From assembly GCA_019636245.1 (NCBI GenBank), contig JAHBXX010000020.1, positions 1 to 64,000 on the forward strand: 64,000 bases of DNA, given 5' to 3'. The notes beneath the pieces are model-generated. The model was not told the DNA's origin. It did no database searches and saw only the letters and a program-made list of their open reading frames with translations. This DNA is from Planctomycetota bacterium (GTDB taxonomy: Bacteria > Planctomycetota > UBA1135 > UBA2386). Shown one piece after another: positions 52,878-62,260 of the stretch; the stretch's first letter is position 1; each line of letters opens with the position of its first letter. A program made the position numbers and the translations under genes.

Positions 52878-53504
52878 CTACGGCTGTGCCGTCGCCACCA
52901 CGTACTCGAACTTGACGTGCAGGTCGTGCACGAGGCGACAGCCATACAGACCGTCGGTCTTCAGCGTGGCTGTTGGCGCGCGATGCACTTCCTTGTCGTT
53001 GACGAGGAAGCGCGTCGTCGTCGCGCCGATCTCGACGGCGAGGTCGTTGCTGGTCGTGGCATCGGCATTCTCGCGGTTCACGGCGACATGCTCGCTCCAG
53101 GGCACCAGGATCGCAGTCGACGTCGCATCGCGGGTCTTGACCAAGAACGTGCCGTCGCCATTCACGAGGAAGTACGTGTAGGTCTGGTTCTCCCCGTCGA
53201 CCTCGCGGCCACCGAACACGAGGCCAGCACCATGGGCGTGCGGGCCGGTGTTGCGCTGCGTGACCCGCGCCGAGAGCCGATACGAGCCGGTCGCGCCGGC
53301 ATCGCGTCGCCACAGCGTCGCGTTGGGACCAGCCTGCACTTCGACTCCGTTGCCCGGTAACGGCGTGATGCGACCCGGCGCGCTCATGTCCGTGGCTTCG
53401 TCGAGCCGGACGGACCAGGACCGGGTCGAGTCCTGGGCGGGTTCACCGCAGGCGGCGAGTGCCGCCAGAAGGCCGATGGCAGTGGATCGGTGCATACCCC
53501 TCAT
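52878..53504 (-). CDS. Putative lipoprotein with a concanavalin-like (DUF1080-related) domain
   Basis: The 208-residue protein has a lipoprotein signal ending LLAALAAC (Cys about 19). A beta-sandwich follows with GSYRLSARVTQRNTGPHAHGAGLVFGGREVDGENQTYTYFLVNGDGTFLVKTRDA and NDLAVEIGATTTRFLVNDKEVHRAPTATLKTDGLYGCRLVHDLHVKFEYV. This is the strand pattern of DUF1080-like carbohydrate-binding or hydrolase domains. In metal islands similar proteins are unassigned. The start ATG is taken at 53504; another lies at 53495. Confidence 0.7.
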   Translation of the reverse strand: MRGMHRSTAIGLLAALAACGEPAQDSTRSWSVRLDEATDMSAPGRITPLPGNGVEVQAGPNATLWRRDAGATGSYRLSARVTQRNTGPHAHGAGLVFGGREVDGENQTYTYFLVNGDGTFLVKTRDATSTAILVPWSEHVAVNRENADATTSNDLAVEIGATTTRFLVNDKEVHRAPTATLKTDGLYGCRLVHDLHVKFEYVVATAQP

Positions 53505-53610
53505 GAGACCGCGTCCCGCGTAGCGGTGCCACCTCCGCTCCGAGGGAATGACAAGACCGACCAGGATCGCAACGGCCAAGAGGACTGCGCTGTGTGCTGC
53601 GGTTGCCCGT

Positions 53611-54519
53611 CTACCGACTCGCGTTGACTTCCACCGTCACGTGCACGAGGTCTTGATGGCCGCGCAACAGACTTCGGTAGTGCTCAGACGGCTTGGCTTC
53701 GGCCACGACAACGACCACGATCGCTGCGAAGTGCCGTGGGCCCACGCGCCAGACATGCAAGTCGGCGACGAGCGTCTCGGGTTCCGCTTCGATAGCCGTC
53801 AGCATCTCACGACGCAGATCATCATCGACTTCGGCATCGAGGAGCACCCGGCTCGTATCCAGGATCAGCCCGTACGACCAACGCGCGATCACGATCGAAC
53901 CAACGATGCCCATGAACGGGTCCATCCAGGTCCAGCCCAGGTACTTCCCGGTCAGCAGTGCGCCGAGCGCAAACACGGACGTCAGAGCATCCGCCATCAC
54001 GTGCAGGTAGGCCGCCCTCAGGTTGTGGTCGTGGTGAAGGTGCCCGTGACTCTCGTGCTCGTGGTCGTCACGAAGGAGGAACGCACTCACGAGGTTGACG
54101 ACCAATCCTGCCGCCGCAACTCCGATGGCGTAGTTGAACTGGATGTCTACCGGAACCAGGAGGCGTTCACCGGACTCCACGAGAACCAGAAGTGCCACGA
54201 GCGCCAGTGCCACAGCACTTGCGAACCCACCAAGCGCGCCGACCTTGCCGGTGCCGAAGCTGAAGCGGTCGCTGTGCGCGTGCCGCCGGGCGAACCAGTA
54301 GGCAAAGGCCGTCACCGACAGGGCCGCTGCATGCGACGCCATGTGCCAGCCGTCCGCCAGCAGCGCCATGGAACCAAAGGCCGTCCCACTGGCGATCTCG
54401 ACCACCATCGTGGTGAAGGTAAGAGCGATCACCCACCGGGTCCGCCGTTCGCCTGGGGCGCGCTCGTCGGTTCCGAACGTGTGCTGGTGACGCCAACGAT
54501 CGATCTTGGCTTCATCCAT
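53611..54519 (-). CDS. Cation diffusion facilitator (DmeF/CzcD-like) metal exporter
   Basis: A 302-residue CDF transporter with six helices. MALLADGWHMASHAAALSVTAFAYWFARRHAHSDRFSFGTGKVGALGGFASAVAL carries the HxxxD metal site of helix 2 in a DGWHMASH form typical of DmeF-type cobalt/nickel exporters. The DHEHESHGHLHHDHNLRAAYLHVMADALTSVFALGALL segment has a His-rich loop and the helix 5 HxxxD site. It ends with a cytoplasmic domain (LVADLHVWRVGPRHFAAIVVVV). Directly downstream of the Czc RND genes, so it should feed or complement that system. Confidence 0.88.
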   Translation of the reverse strand: MDEAKIDRWRHQHTFGTDERAPGERRTRWVIALTFTTMVVEIASGTAFGSMALLADGWHMASHAAALSVTAFAYWFARRHAHSDRFSFGTGKVGALGGFASAVALALVALLVLVESGERLLVPVDIQFNYAIGVAAAGLVVNLVSAFLLRDDHEHESHGHLHHDHNLRAAYLHVMADALTSVFALGALLTGKYLGWTWMDPFMGIVGSIVIARWSYGLILDTSRVLLDAEVDDDLRREMLTAIEAEPETLVADLHVWRVGPRHFAAIVVVVVAEAKPSEHYRSLLRGHQDLVHVTVEVNASR

Positions 54520-54521
54520 GG

Positions 54522-54710
54522 TTAGCTCAGCTCCCTGGGCTGCCCGACTGCTTCGAAACGCGGCAGACAATGCACCTGGACCTCGTTGACAGAGACTCGC
54601 GTCTCCGGCGCAGTGAGTTCCAGAGGGGGAGACTGCAGTAGTCGCGATCTCATGTTGCTTCCTCGGGTAGCCATCCGCTGCACCAGCAGCGCGGAACGTT
54701 CCTGTGCCAT
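54522..54710 (-). CDS. Small protein of unknown function between czcA and the CDF gene
   Basis: A 62-residue charged product (MAQERSALLVQRMATRGSNMRSRLLQS, then LELTAPETRVSVNEVQVHCLPRFEAVGQPRELS) with one Cys and no signal. It begins 5 bases after the czcA stop and ends 2 bases before the CDF start, filling the gap exactly. This supports it as a coupled reading frame. A TTG at 54719 would even overlap the czcA stop. No family recognised. Confidence 0.4.
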   Translation of the reverse strand: MAQERSALLVQRMATRGSNMRSRLLQSPPLELTAPETRVSVNEVQVHCLPRFEAVGQPRELS

Positions 54711-54715
54711 GCGGA

Positions 54716-57700
54716 TCAACTGCCCGGCATGGGGTCGGGCTTCACTTCCAAGGGACCGGCTTCCGGCTTCTCCCAGGGTTGCGGCAAAGGATCAGGCGTG
54801 CCGTCGGGTTCGCGGCCGGTGAAGATGCGGTAGAGGGCCGGCAGCACCAACAAGGTCAAGAGCGTGCTCGAAATCAGGCCGCCGATGACCACGGTCGCCA
54901 GCGGACGCTGGACTTCAGCGCCCGTGCCGGTGGCGATTGCCATCGGCACAAAGCCTAGCGATGCCACCAACGCCGTCATGAGCACGGGCCGCAGGCGCGT
55001 CAGAGACCCGCGGAACACCGCTTCCGCGGTAGTCAGTCCTTCGCGACGAAGCTGGTTGATGAACGAGACCATCACCAGACTGTTGAGCACCGCGACGCCG
55101 GACAGCGCGATGAAGCCGACCGCCGCAGAAATCGAGAACGGCAAGCCGCGCAGCCACAATGCCAACACGCCACCCGTCAGGCCGAGCGGGATGCCGCTGA
55201 ACACGAGCATCGCGTACTTGACCGAGTTGAAGGTGCTGAACAGCAGCAGGAAGATCAGCAGGAAGCAGATCGGCACCACGACCATCAGGCGCTCGCGGGC
55301 GGCGATCAGGTTCTCGAACTGGCCGCCCCACTCGAGGTAGCCACCGGGCGGGAGTTCCAAGCCTTGCACCTTCTGCTGCGCTTCCGCGACGAACGAGCCG
55401 AGATCGCGGCCGCGCACGTTCGCCTGGACGACGATGCGCCGCCTGCCGTTCTCGCGGCTGATCTGGTTTGGCCCCTCGGCCACTTCGATCTTCGCCAGGG
55501 CCGCAAGCGGGATGTAGGCCGGGCGCTCGACCTGCGCGTCCGAATCGCCGTCCCAAGCCGGATCGAACGAAGCGGTGGCGCGCGCGCGGCCCTTGCCTGA
55601 GTCGTCCTTGCGCAGTGGAAGTGGGATGGGCAGTGTGCCCAACGCGGCGATGTCGCGCCGGATCTCGTCGGGCAGGCGCACGACGAGGTCGTAGCGGCGA
55701 TCCCCCTCGAAGACCTGCCCCGCCTCGCGGCCGCCGATCGCGGCGGAGACGACATCCTGCACTTCCGCGACGCTGATCCCATAGCGGGCGATCGCGTCCC
55801 GATCGATGTCGATGGTCATCACCGGCAGTCCCTCCGTGACCTCGACCTGCACGTCCTCTGCGCCAGCGATCTCCTGAATGATCCCGGAGATCTCGGCGGC
55901 GGTTGCTCCCATCCGCTCGAAGTCGTCGCCGAAGACCTTGACGGCCACGTCGCTGCGGACACCCGCGATCAGCTCGTTGAACCGCATCTGGATCGGCTGC
56001 AGGAACTCGTAGCGACTGCCCGGCACCTGCTCCACGGCCTTCTCGATCCGCGCGATTACGTCGTTCTTGGCCACCTGGGGGTCGGGCCACTGCTCACGCG
56101 CCTTCAGGATGATGAAGGTGTCCGACGTGCTCGGCGGCATCGGGTCGGCCGCCATCTCGGCAGTACCCGTCTTGGAGTAGACGAACGCGACTTCGGGAAT
56201 CGAGCGCACGGCGCGCTCGACTTCGAACTGGATCTCCATCGACTGGGTCAGGCCCGTGCTCGGGATGCGCAGCCCGTGCATGGCGATGTCCCGCTCGTCG
56301 AGCACGGGGATGAACTCCTGCCCCATGCGCAGGAACAAGCCGAGGGAACCGACAAAGGCTACTACGGCGGCTGCGACCACGGCCCAACGTCGGCGCACGG
56401 CCCACCGGAGCGTGGGGGCATAGACGGCCTTCGCGCCGCGAACGATGAAGTTGTCGCCCTCCTTGACGCGGCCTCGGATCAGGATCGCCACCAGTGCTGG
56501 CACCAGCGTCATGGACAGGATGAACGCCGCGACCAGTGCGAGGATCACGGTGATGGCCATGGGGCTGAACATCTTTCCCTCGACGCCGGTGAGGGCGAGG
56601 ATGGGGAAGTAGACGATGATGATGATCGCTTCGCCGAAGACCGAGGCTTGTCGGACTTCCTTGGTGGCCACCATCACCTCGTGGAGACGCTCGTCGAGCG
56701 TGAGCAGGCGACCCTCGCGGTGTTGCTTCTCCGAAAGCCGCCGCAGGCAGTTCTCGACGATGATGACCGCGCCGTCCACGATCAGGCCGAAGTCGATCGC
56801 GCCGAGGGACATCAGGTTGCCGGTGACCTTCCAGTGCACCATGCCGGTTGCCGTCATCAGCATCGACAGCGGGATGGCCAGCGCACAGATGAGCGCCGCC
56901 CGGATGTTCCCCAGCAACAGGAAGAGCACCACGATGACCAGGATCGCCCCCTCGGCCAGATTCTTGGTGACCGTGGCGATGGTTGCGTCGACCAGCTTGG
57001 TGCGGTTGAGCACCGTCTTGGCGTGGATGTCGGGCGGCAGGTTCTTGTTGATCGCCGTGATCTTCTGATCGACCGCAGACGACACGATCCGGCTGTTGGA
57101 GCCGATCAGCATCATCGCTGTGCCGACCACGACCTCGCCGCTGTTCTCGCTGCCCGTGCCCGAGCGGAGTTCCTTGCCCAGCACGACGTGCCCGATGTCG
57201 CGCATGTAGATGGGCGTGCCACCGATCTCGCCAACGACCACCTTGGCGATTTCCTCGATGGTCGTGAGCCGACCGGAGGCCCGAACCGTGTACGCCTCGC
57301 CCTTGTGCTCAATGTATCCGGCACCCGTGCTGGCGTTGTTGGCTTCCAGCGCCTCGATGACATCGGTGAAGGTCAGGCCATAGCTGACTAGCTTCATCGG
57401 GTCGGGCTGGACGTGGAACTGCTTGACGTAGCCGCCGATCGAATCGACCGCCGCGACGCCGCGAACTCCTCGGAGCTGCGGGCTGACGATCCAGTCCTGC
57501 ACCGTGCGCAGGTAGGTGGCCCGCTCGATGTCGTTCGTGAGTCGCTGCCCCTCGGGCGTCAGATACGTGCCATCGCGTTGCCAACCGGGCTTGCCCTGCT
57601 CCGCGATGGGGGCTTGTTCGCCGGTCGGGTGCTCGAACTCGACCGTGTACATGTAGATCTCACCGAGGCCCGTGGAGATCGCACCCATGCGAGGCTCTGC

Positions 57701-58072
57701 GCCGTCGGGCAGCTTCTCTCGGGCCCCACCGAGCCGTTCGAGCACCTGCTGTCGCGCGAAGTAGATGTCGACGGCGTCGTCGAACACCGCCGTGACTTGC
57801 GAGAAGCCGTTGCGAGAGAGCGAGCGCGTGTACTCGAGACCCGGAATGCCCGCGAGCGAGGTCTCGATCGGGAAGGTCACCTGCGTCTCGATCTCCCCTG
57901 GCGAAAGCGCCGGGAAGAACGTGTTGACCTGAACCTGATTGTTGGTGATGTCGGGAACAGCATCGATCGGCAAGCGACCGAGAGACCACACGCCGACTGC
58001 CGCGACGAGAATCGTGCCGAGCACGATCATCCAGCGGTTGCCGATGGAGAAATGCAGGATGCGTTCGAGCAT
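54716..58072 (-). CDS. czcA: RND heavy-metal efflux pump, CzcA-like
   Basis: A 1118-residue RND transporter. MLERILHFSIGNRWMIVLGTILVAAVGVWSLGRLPIDAVPDITNNQVQVNT is the CzcA signature (DAVPDITNNQVQ). IDFGLIVDGAVIIVENCLRRL and the proton-relay helix AAVGFIALSGVAVLNSLVMVSFINQLR (LSGVAVLNS rather than the Asp/Glu form of monovalent pumps) support divalent Co/Zn/Cd efflux. It is distinct from the CusA pump at 45402. The upstream adaptor and channel genes lie on the same strand with gaps of 93 and 65 bases. Confidence 0.9.
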   Translation of the reverse strand: MLERILHFSIGNRWMIVLGTILVAAVGVWSLGRLPIDAVPDITNNQVQVNTFFPALSPGEIETQVTFPIETSLAGIPGLEYTRSLSRNGFSQVTAVFDDAVDIYFARQQVLERLGGAREKLPDGAEPRMGAISTGLGEIYMYTVEFEHPTGEQAPIAEQGKPGWQRDGTYLTPEGQRLTNDIERATYLRTVQDWIVSPQLRGVRGVAAVDSIGGYVKQFHVQPDPMKLVSYGLTFTDVIEALEANNASTGAGYIEHKGEAYTVRASGRLTTIEEIAKVVVGEIGGTPIYMRDIGHVVLGKELRSGTGSENSGEVVVGTAMMLIGSNSRIVSSAVDQKITAINKNLPPDIHAKTVLNRTKLVDATIATVTKNLAEGAILVIVVLFLLLGNIRAALICALAIPLSMLMTATGMVHWKVTGNLMSLGAIDFGLIVDGAVIIVENCLRRLSEKQHREGRLLTLDERLHEVMVATKEVRQASVFGEAIIIIVYFPILALTGVEGKMFSPMAITVILALVAAFILSMTLVPALVAILIRGRVKEGDNFIVRGAKAVYAPTLRWAVRRRWAVVAAAVVAFVGSLGLFLRMGQEFIPVLDERDIAMHGLRIPSTGLTQSMEIQFEVERAVRSIPEVAFVYSKTGTAEMAADPMPPSTSDTFIILKAREQWPDPQVAKNDVIARIEKAVEQVPGSRYEFLQPIQMRFNELIAGVRSDVAVKVFGDDFERMGATAAEISGIIQEIAGAEDVQVEVTEGLPVMTIDIDRDAIARYGISVAEVQDVVSAAIGGREAGQVFEGDRRYDLVVRLPDEIRRDIAALGTLPIPLPLRKDDSGKGRARATASFDPAWDGDSDAQVERPAYIPLAALAKIEVAEGPNQISRENGRRRIVVQANVRGRDLGSFVAEAQQKVQGLELPPGGYLEWGGQFENLIAARERLMVVVPICFLLIFLLLFSTFNSVKYAMLVFSGIPLGLTGGVLALWLRGLPFSISAAVGFIALSGVAVLNSLVMVSFINQLRREGLTTAEAVFRGSLTRLRPVLMTALVASLGFVPMAIATGTGAEVQRPLATVVIGGLISSTLLTLLVLPALYRIFTGREPDGTPDPLPQPWEKPEAGPLEVKPDPMPGS

Positions 58073-58165
58073 GAGGAGTGACTCGTTGTGGTGAAGGGCG
58101 GACGAGCCGCTCGATCAGCCGGATGCAAGGGTGGGGAATCGACGTAAAGACCGACCGGCGCGGTG

Positions 58166-59851
58166 TCAGTGCTCGTGCTTGGCGGACGACTTGCCTAGTT
58201 CGGCTTTGAGTAGGAACGTCCCGGTCAACACGATGACCTCGCCCTCACGCAGGCCATGGAGCACGGGCACCATGCCGCCCACGGCCACGCCAATGGTCAC
58301 GGGCCGCTTGAGATAGGTGTTCGGCTTCTCGGCGAACGGCACGAACACGACGGGCTTGCCCTCGATCCTCTGGATCGTCGATTCGGGCACCGCCAGCACG
58401 CCCGGGCTCTGGGCTTCCTTTCCAAGGGCTTGCTCGTCGAGGATCTCGGCCTGCGCGAACATGCCAGGTCGCAGCCGTCCGTCCGCGTTGTCGACTTCGA
58501 CGCGGGCCTGGGTCGTGCGGGTGCCTTCGTCGAGGTCGGCGCTCAGGAACGAGACATCGCCTGCGAACGCCGTTCCCGGCAGAGCCGCAACGGTGATGCG
58601 CGCGGGTGAGCCCACGGCCGCATCCTTCAGGTGACGTTCGGGCACATCGACGAGAACCCACAGTGTCGACACGTCCGCAACGACGAGCAGCGCGTCTCGA
58701 TCCGGCCCCACCAGTTGGCCGAGCGTGATGTCCCGCCGGATCACCCGGCCGCCCATCGGTGCCCGCACGGTGTAGTGGGGCGTGATGGTACCGGTGTCGG
58801 CCAGTGCCTTGATGTCGGCCTCGTTCATGCCGAGGAGCTGCAGCCGATTCAGCGAACCGACCAGCGCGGCGCGTGCGTTGAGCAGCGCGGACTCCGCCAT
58901 CTGGTGGTCGGCTTGCCGCTTCTGCACCTCGGTGAGCGAGATCCCCTGGGACTTGTCGAGGAGACCCTTGGCGCGATCGAGGGCGCTGCGGGCCAGTTCC
59001 ACGATCGGCGCAGCCGTCTCGGCCAGGGTTCGCTTCTGGAGGTAGTCGCTCTGGGCCTGCCCCAACTCGGGGCTGTCGACGACGAGGACGGTGTCTCCGG
59101 TCTTGACCAAGTCTCCTTGGCGAACCGGCAAGGCCGCCACGCGCCCGACCACTGCGGAGCCGATGTAGGCCATGCGTTCGGTGTTGAAGACGACGCGCGC
59201 GGGAGCCGTGAAGGCGGGCACCAACGTGTGCAGGCCGGCCGGCCCGAGCTTGATGCCGAAAGCCTCGATTGCCGAGGGCTGGATCACGATCTGGCCGAAG
59301 CGGTCGCGGAAGTTGCGCGCCGCCTCCGGGTAGATCTTCTTGCCGCCAGCGAGGAAGATCGTCTGGAACTCGTCGGCGAAGTGCTGGGTGAAGAGGGCGA
59401 AGCGACCTGCTGTCGCGGCCCGCACAACGAACCGCATCTCCGCAGTTCCCTCGACTCTGAGTTGGTAGAACTGCGAACCGGGAGCGATCTCTTCCCCCGG
59501 CTGAACGGGCTTGGCTTCCCCAGCGAAGACGCGCACCGCTGCCGCGACGGCTGCGTCGAAGGCCGCATCCGAGTTGTCTGTCACCGGGACCAGGGCGATG
59601 TCGATGCTGGCATCGGGCCCAGGCTGGATCACGAGATCCGTCGGGCCAGCCGGTAGCGGATAGACCCCGCCCCATTCGAACGCGTACTTGGCGGTTGGCG
59701 GCTCGGCGACCCCGGGAACGTCCTTCTCGTGTTGGGCGAGAAGGACGCGGCTCCCGACCAAGACCCATGCGAGGGTGGAGAGGGAGATGCGCGTCAGCAG
59801 GCGTGGTCGAGCCCCGGCGCGCGACGACTGGGAATCAAGGACGGTCTTCAT
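58166..59851 (-). CDS. czcB: RND efflux periplasmic adaptor, CzcB-like
   Basis: A 561-residue adaptor. Signal peptide RISLSTLAWVLVGSRVLLA precedes an unusual 200-residue N-terminal domain (AFEWGGVYPLPAGPTDLVIQPGPDASIDIALVPVTD to FRDRFGQIVIQ) that resembles the DUF-type metal-sensing lead of some CzcB proteins. The fusion core follows: YIGSAVVGRVAALPVRQGDLVKTGDTVLVVDSPELGQAQSDYLQKRTLAETAA, a helical hairpin, VRAPMGGRVIRRDITLGQLVGPDRDALLVVADVSTLWVLVDVPERHL and a beta-barrel. The protein ends HEH. It connects the CzcA pump with the outer membrane channel. Confidence 0.88.
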   Translation of the reverse strand: MKTVLDSQSSRAGARPRLLTRISLSTLAWVLVGSRVLLAQHEKDVPGVAEPPTAKYAFEWGGVYPLPAGPTDLVIQPGPDASIDIALVPVTDNSDAAFDAAVAAAVRVFAGEAKPVQPGEEIAPGSQFYQLRVEGTAEMRFVVRAATAGRFALFTQHFADEFQTIFLAGGKKIYPEAARNFRDRFGQIVIQPSAIEAFGIKLGPAGLHTLVPAFTAPARVVFNTERMAYIGSAVVGRVAALPVRQGDLVKTGDTVLVVDSPELGQAQSDYLQKRTLAETAAPIVELARSALDRAKGLLDKSQGISLTEVQKRQADHQMAESALLNARAALVGSLNRLQLLGMNEADIKALADTGTITPHYTVRAPMGGRVIRRDITLGQLVGPDRDALLVVADVSTLWVLVDVPERHLKDAAVGSPARITVAALPGTAFAGDVSFLSADLDEGTRTTQARVEVDNADGRLRPGMFAQAEILDEQALGKEAQSPGVLAVPESTIQRIEGKPVVFVPFAEKPNTYLKRPVTIGVAVGGMVPVLHGLREGEVIVLTGTFLLKAELGKSSAKHEH

Positions 59852-59916
59852 GGAGTCTCCGAATCTGCGGCCGGTGGCCGTTGCTTGTGTTGGAATGGGA
59901 AAGAGGTGACGGCGCA

Positions 59917-61287
59917 TCACTTGGCGATCTCCGCGGCAACGCCGGGACCGCCGACGGCACGCTGCAGGCGAACCAAGGAGATCGTGGCTTGGCGTTCGAT
60001 CTCGATTGCCTGACTCTGCGTCACGCCGAGGTCTCGTTCCGCCAGGTACAGCGGCGTCACGTCCGTCAGGCCCGCGCGGTATGCCTCCTCGGCTTGGTCG
60101 CGGCGTAGCTGTCGCAGCGGGATCAAGTCCTGGCGAACACGCGCCAGATTGACCAGATTCCCGGCGAGCGCCTTGTGGGCGACACGAACTTCCTCGACGA
60201 CGCGGCGTCTCGCGGTGGTCAACGCATGCCGAGCCTCGATCTGCTCGGCGGTGACACGCGCCCTGCGAGCGTCTCCCGTGTCGAAGATCGGGAGCGGCGT
60301 CGAGACCGAAGGACCAGCAACCCATCCATCAGGGCGCTGCGCATCGACACCGATGTCGCTGGCTTCCCAAGGGAAGAGCCGCGTGAGCGCGTAGTCATCG
60401 CCGAGTGCTGCGAGCTGCCACGCCACCGACTGGACTTCCGGGCGGCGTTGCAAGGCGAGATCTACCCAGACCTGCTCGGGGGTGGCGACGGCAGCCGGTG
60501 GCATCCACGGTTCGAGCTGCCATGCGGCGCTGCCCGACGGCTCGCCGATGAGGTGCGCCAGCCGCAGTCTTTGCGTTCGTCGGCGGAGACCTGCCTCGGC
60601 GAGTTCGATGTCCATCTCGACCCGTTGCGCGTCGAGCGTGGTCACGTCGCCACGAACGCCCTCGCCTGCTTCGAGGCGATTGCTGGCGACCTCGGTGAGC
60701 CGGCGCAGCAGGTCGCGACGACTCTCCAGCACTGGCAGCAGCCGGTCCTCGGCTTGCACCAAGGCATACAACTCCTGCACGGTGGCGACGACATCGAGCG
60801 CGTCGCCGACGGCGTCTGCTGCAGCTTGCCGCAGTCGGTTGTCTGCCGCGCTGGATCGACTCGATCGCTGGAAGACCTGGATGATGCTCTCGGTCAGCGT
60901 CACCTCGACGTTCGGCTTCCCCGCCCCCCAGCGGAGGATGAAGCTGAGTACGGGATTGGGCAGCAGACGGGCCTGATCGGCGTCAGCCATGGCCATGCGA
61001 ACTCTGGCCAGCGCCCCTTGTAGCCCAGGGTCGGTCACGACGGCCCGTCGCGTTGCGTCGAGGAACGACAGCGTGTCACCCGCTGCAGGCTCGTCGAGTG
61101 GCCCCCCTTCGACGCGAAAGGTCAGCGGCTCACCGAGGGCCACGGCTTGCGCGACGGCTTCCTCCGCGGCGGGGTCGGGACGTGTGCTTTGGCACCCGAT
61201 CAGCGCGATCAGGACGAGGGCTAGGCCCGCGACCGAACGACCGCTGCGTTGGCCAACTGGCGCGTACGGTTCCATCATGGTCTTCAT
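59917..61287 (-). CDS. czcC: TolC-family outer membrane lipoprotein, CzcC-like
   Basis: A 456-residue channel protein with lipoprotein signal SVAGLALVLIALIGC (Cys32). Two TolC repeats follow: LDATRRAVVTDPGLQGALARVRMAMADADQARLLPNPVLSF near residue 75 and VDLALQRRPEVQSVAWQLAALGDDYALTRLFPW near 265. Each is followed by a long amphipathic helix. The form 'A.LLPNP.L' is typical of CzcC. The ATG overlaps the stop of a small lipoprotein gene (ATGA). Confidence 0.87.
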   Translation of the reverse strand: MKTMMEPYAPVGQRSGRSVAGLALVLIALIGCQSTRPDPAAEEAVAQAVALGEPLTFRVEGGPLDEPAAGDTLSFLDATRRAVVTDPGLQGALARVRMAMADADQARLLPNPVLSFILRWGAGKPNVEVTLTESIIQVFQRSSRSSAADNRLRQAAADAVGDALDVVATVQELYALVQAEDRLLPVLESRRDLLRRLTEVASNRLEAGEGVRGDVTTLDAQRVEMDIELAEAGLRRRTQRLRLAHLIGEPSGSAAWQLEPWMPPAAVATPEQVWVDLALQRRPEVQSVAWQLAALGDDYALTRLFPWEASDIGVDAQRPDGWVAGPSVSTPLPIFDTGDARRARVTAEQIEARHALTTARRRVVEEVRVAHKALAGNLVNLARVRQDLIPLRQLRRDQAEEAYRAGLTDVTPLYLAERDLGVTQSQAIEIERQATISLVRLQRAVGGPGVAAEIAK

Positions 61288-61493
61288 GGCGAATGGGTTG
61301 GGATAGAGCAGAGGGTGTCGACCTCGTGGTCGTGCGGGCGCAGCGTCTCGGCGAACGCCCGCACGAGCGTGGCGTCGGGAATGCGCTCGGCGAACAGCCG
61401 GGCGTGCGTTTGGAGATCGACAGGAGCAGGCGTGTAGGTCTGGCAGCCTGCCGCGACGAAGGCGGACAAAGCCGCCCAACGGATCGGGTGCAT
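61284..61493 (-). CDS. Small lipoprotein coupled to the CzcC gene
   Basis: A 69-residue lipoprotein (RWAALSAFVAAGC, Cys about 17) continuing QTYTPAPVDLQTHARLFAERIPDATLVRAFAETLRPHDHEVDTL. The YxPxPxD...R motif is what normally opens the mature part of CzcC-type channel proteins. This may be an accessory piece split from the channel, which here has its own lipobox. It overlaps the czcC start by four bases. Confidence 0.6.
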   Translation of the reverse strand: MHPIRWAALSAFVAAGCQTYTPAPVDLQTHARLFAERIPDATLVRAFAETLRPHDHEVDTLCSIPTHSP

Positions 61494-61614
61494 GAGAGTC
61501 GACGAACGTGACGTTGGCGCGCGAACGGGACGCCGCATCACTCGCGCGACGCGGCACAGCGAGGCCAAGAGGCCCCGAATCCCGAGCCACAGGGCTCAGG
61601 CGGCGCGCGTCGAC

Positions 61615-62097
61615 TCAGATCAGCAGAAGGGTCGTAGCCAGCAGCTCGGTTCGCTGGTCCGTTCTCGGCGGACCCGTAGCTGGGCGAAAACGAGTCTGCG
61701 TCCTTACGACCTGCGGGACCACCACAGGGTCCCATTGGCTCAACGCACAGCCACACTCCGACGAAGGCTGCGGGCCACCCGTCGCTGCGCGAATCTTGAC
61801 CCGATCGTCGTGGTCCGATGCCGGATGCGGGGGGTGATCCGGATCGTCTCCGCTTGCCCCCAGGGAGTCCTCCACTGGCAAAGCGGCCGCATCATCGTCG
61901 TGATGATCCGGATGTTCGTGACCATGCTCATGACCATCGTCATGCGAATGGCCGCCAGCTCCCGCCACCAGAGCGCCGGTGTGCTCGTGGTGCGCCAAGT
62001 GCAGCGCCACGACGAGAGGCTTCACGATCAGGCAAACCGCCACCAGCACAGCGAGGAGCTGCGTGAGCGTCGTGTTGCGTGTTCGCGGGAATCTCAT
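61615..62097 (-). CDS. Exported histidine- and aspartate-rich protein
   Basis: The 160-residue product has a signal segment (LTQLLAVLVAVCLIVKPLVVALHLAHH). A His/Asp tract (HSHDDGHEHGHEHPDHHDDDAA) follows at about 50-72, a second at about 85-97 and CGCAL near 117. It ends in another hydrophobic patch. Position at the head of the czc genes and composition resemble small periplasmic Zn/Co-binding proteins of the CzcI kind; homology is not certain. Confidence 0.6.
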   Translation of the reverse strand: MRFPRTRNTTLTQLLAVLVAVCLIVKPLVVALHLAHHEHTGALVAGAGGHSHDDGHEHGHEHPDHHDDDAAALPVEDSLGASGDDPDHPPHPASDHDDRVKIRAATGGPQPSSECGCALSQWDPVVVPQVVRTQTRFRPATGPPRTDQRTELLATTLLLI

Positions 62098-62260
62098 TCT
62101 GGTTGGCGGGCTCTCAGTGTCTCGTCGCTTCGGCGATTGACGACACTACGCTTGAGCCGAGTAGCGATCCAGGGCGGAGTGAGCCGGGCGTCCGAATCGG
62201 GGGCTGCCCCCTGCTGCCCAACCGCGGACAACGATCCTCGACGCTGTCGCTATTGCCCGC

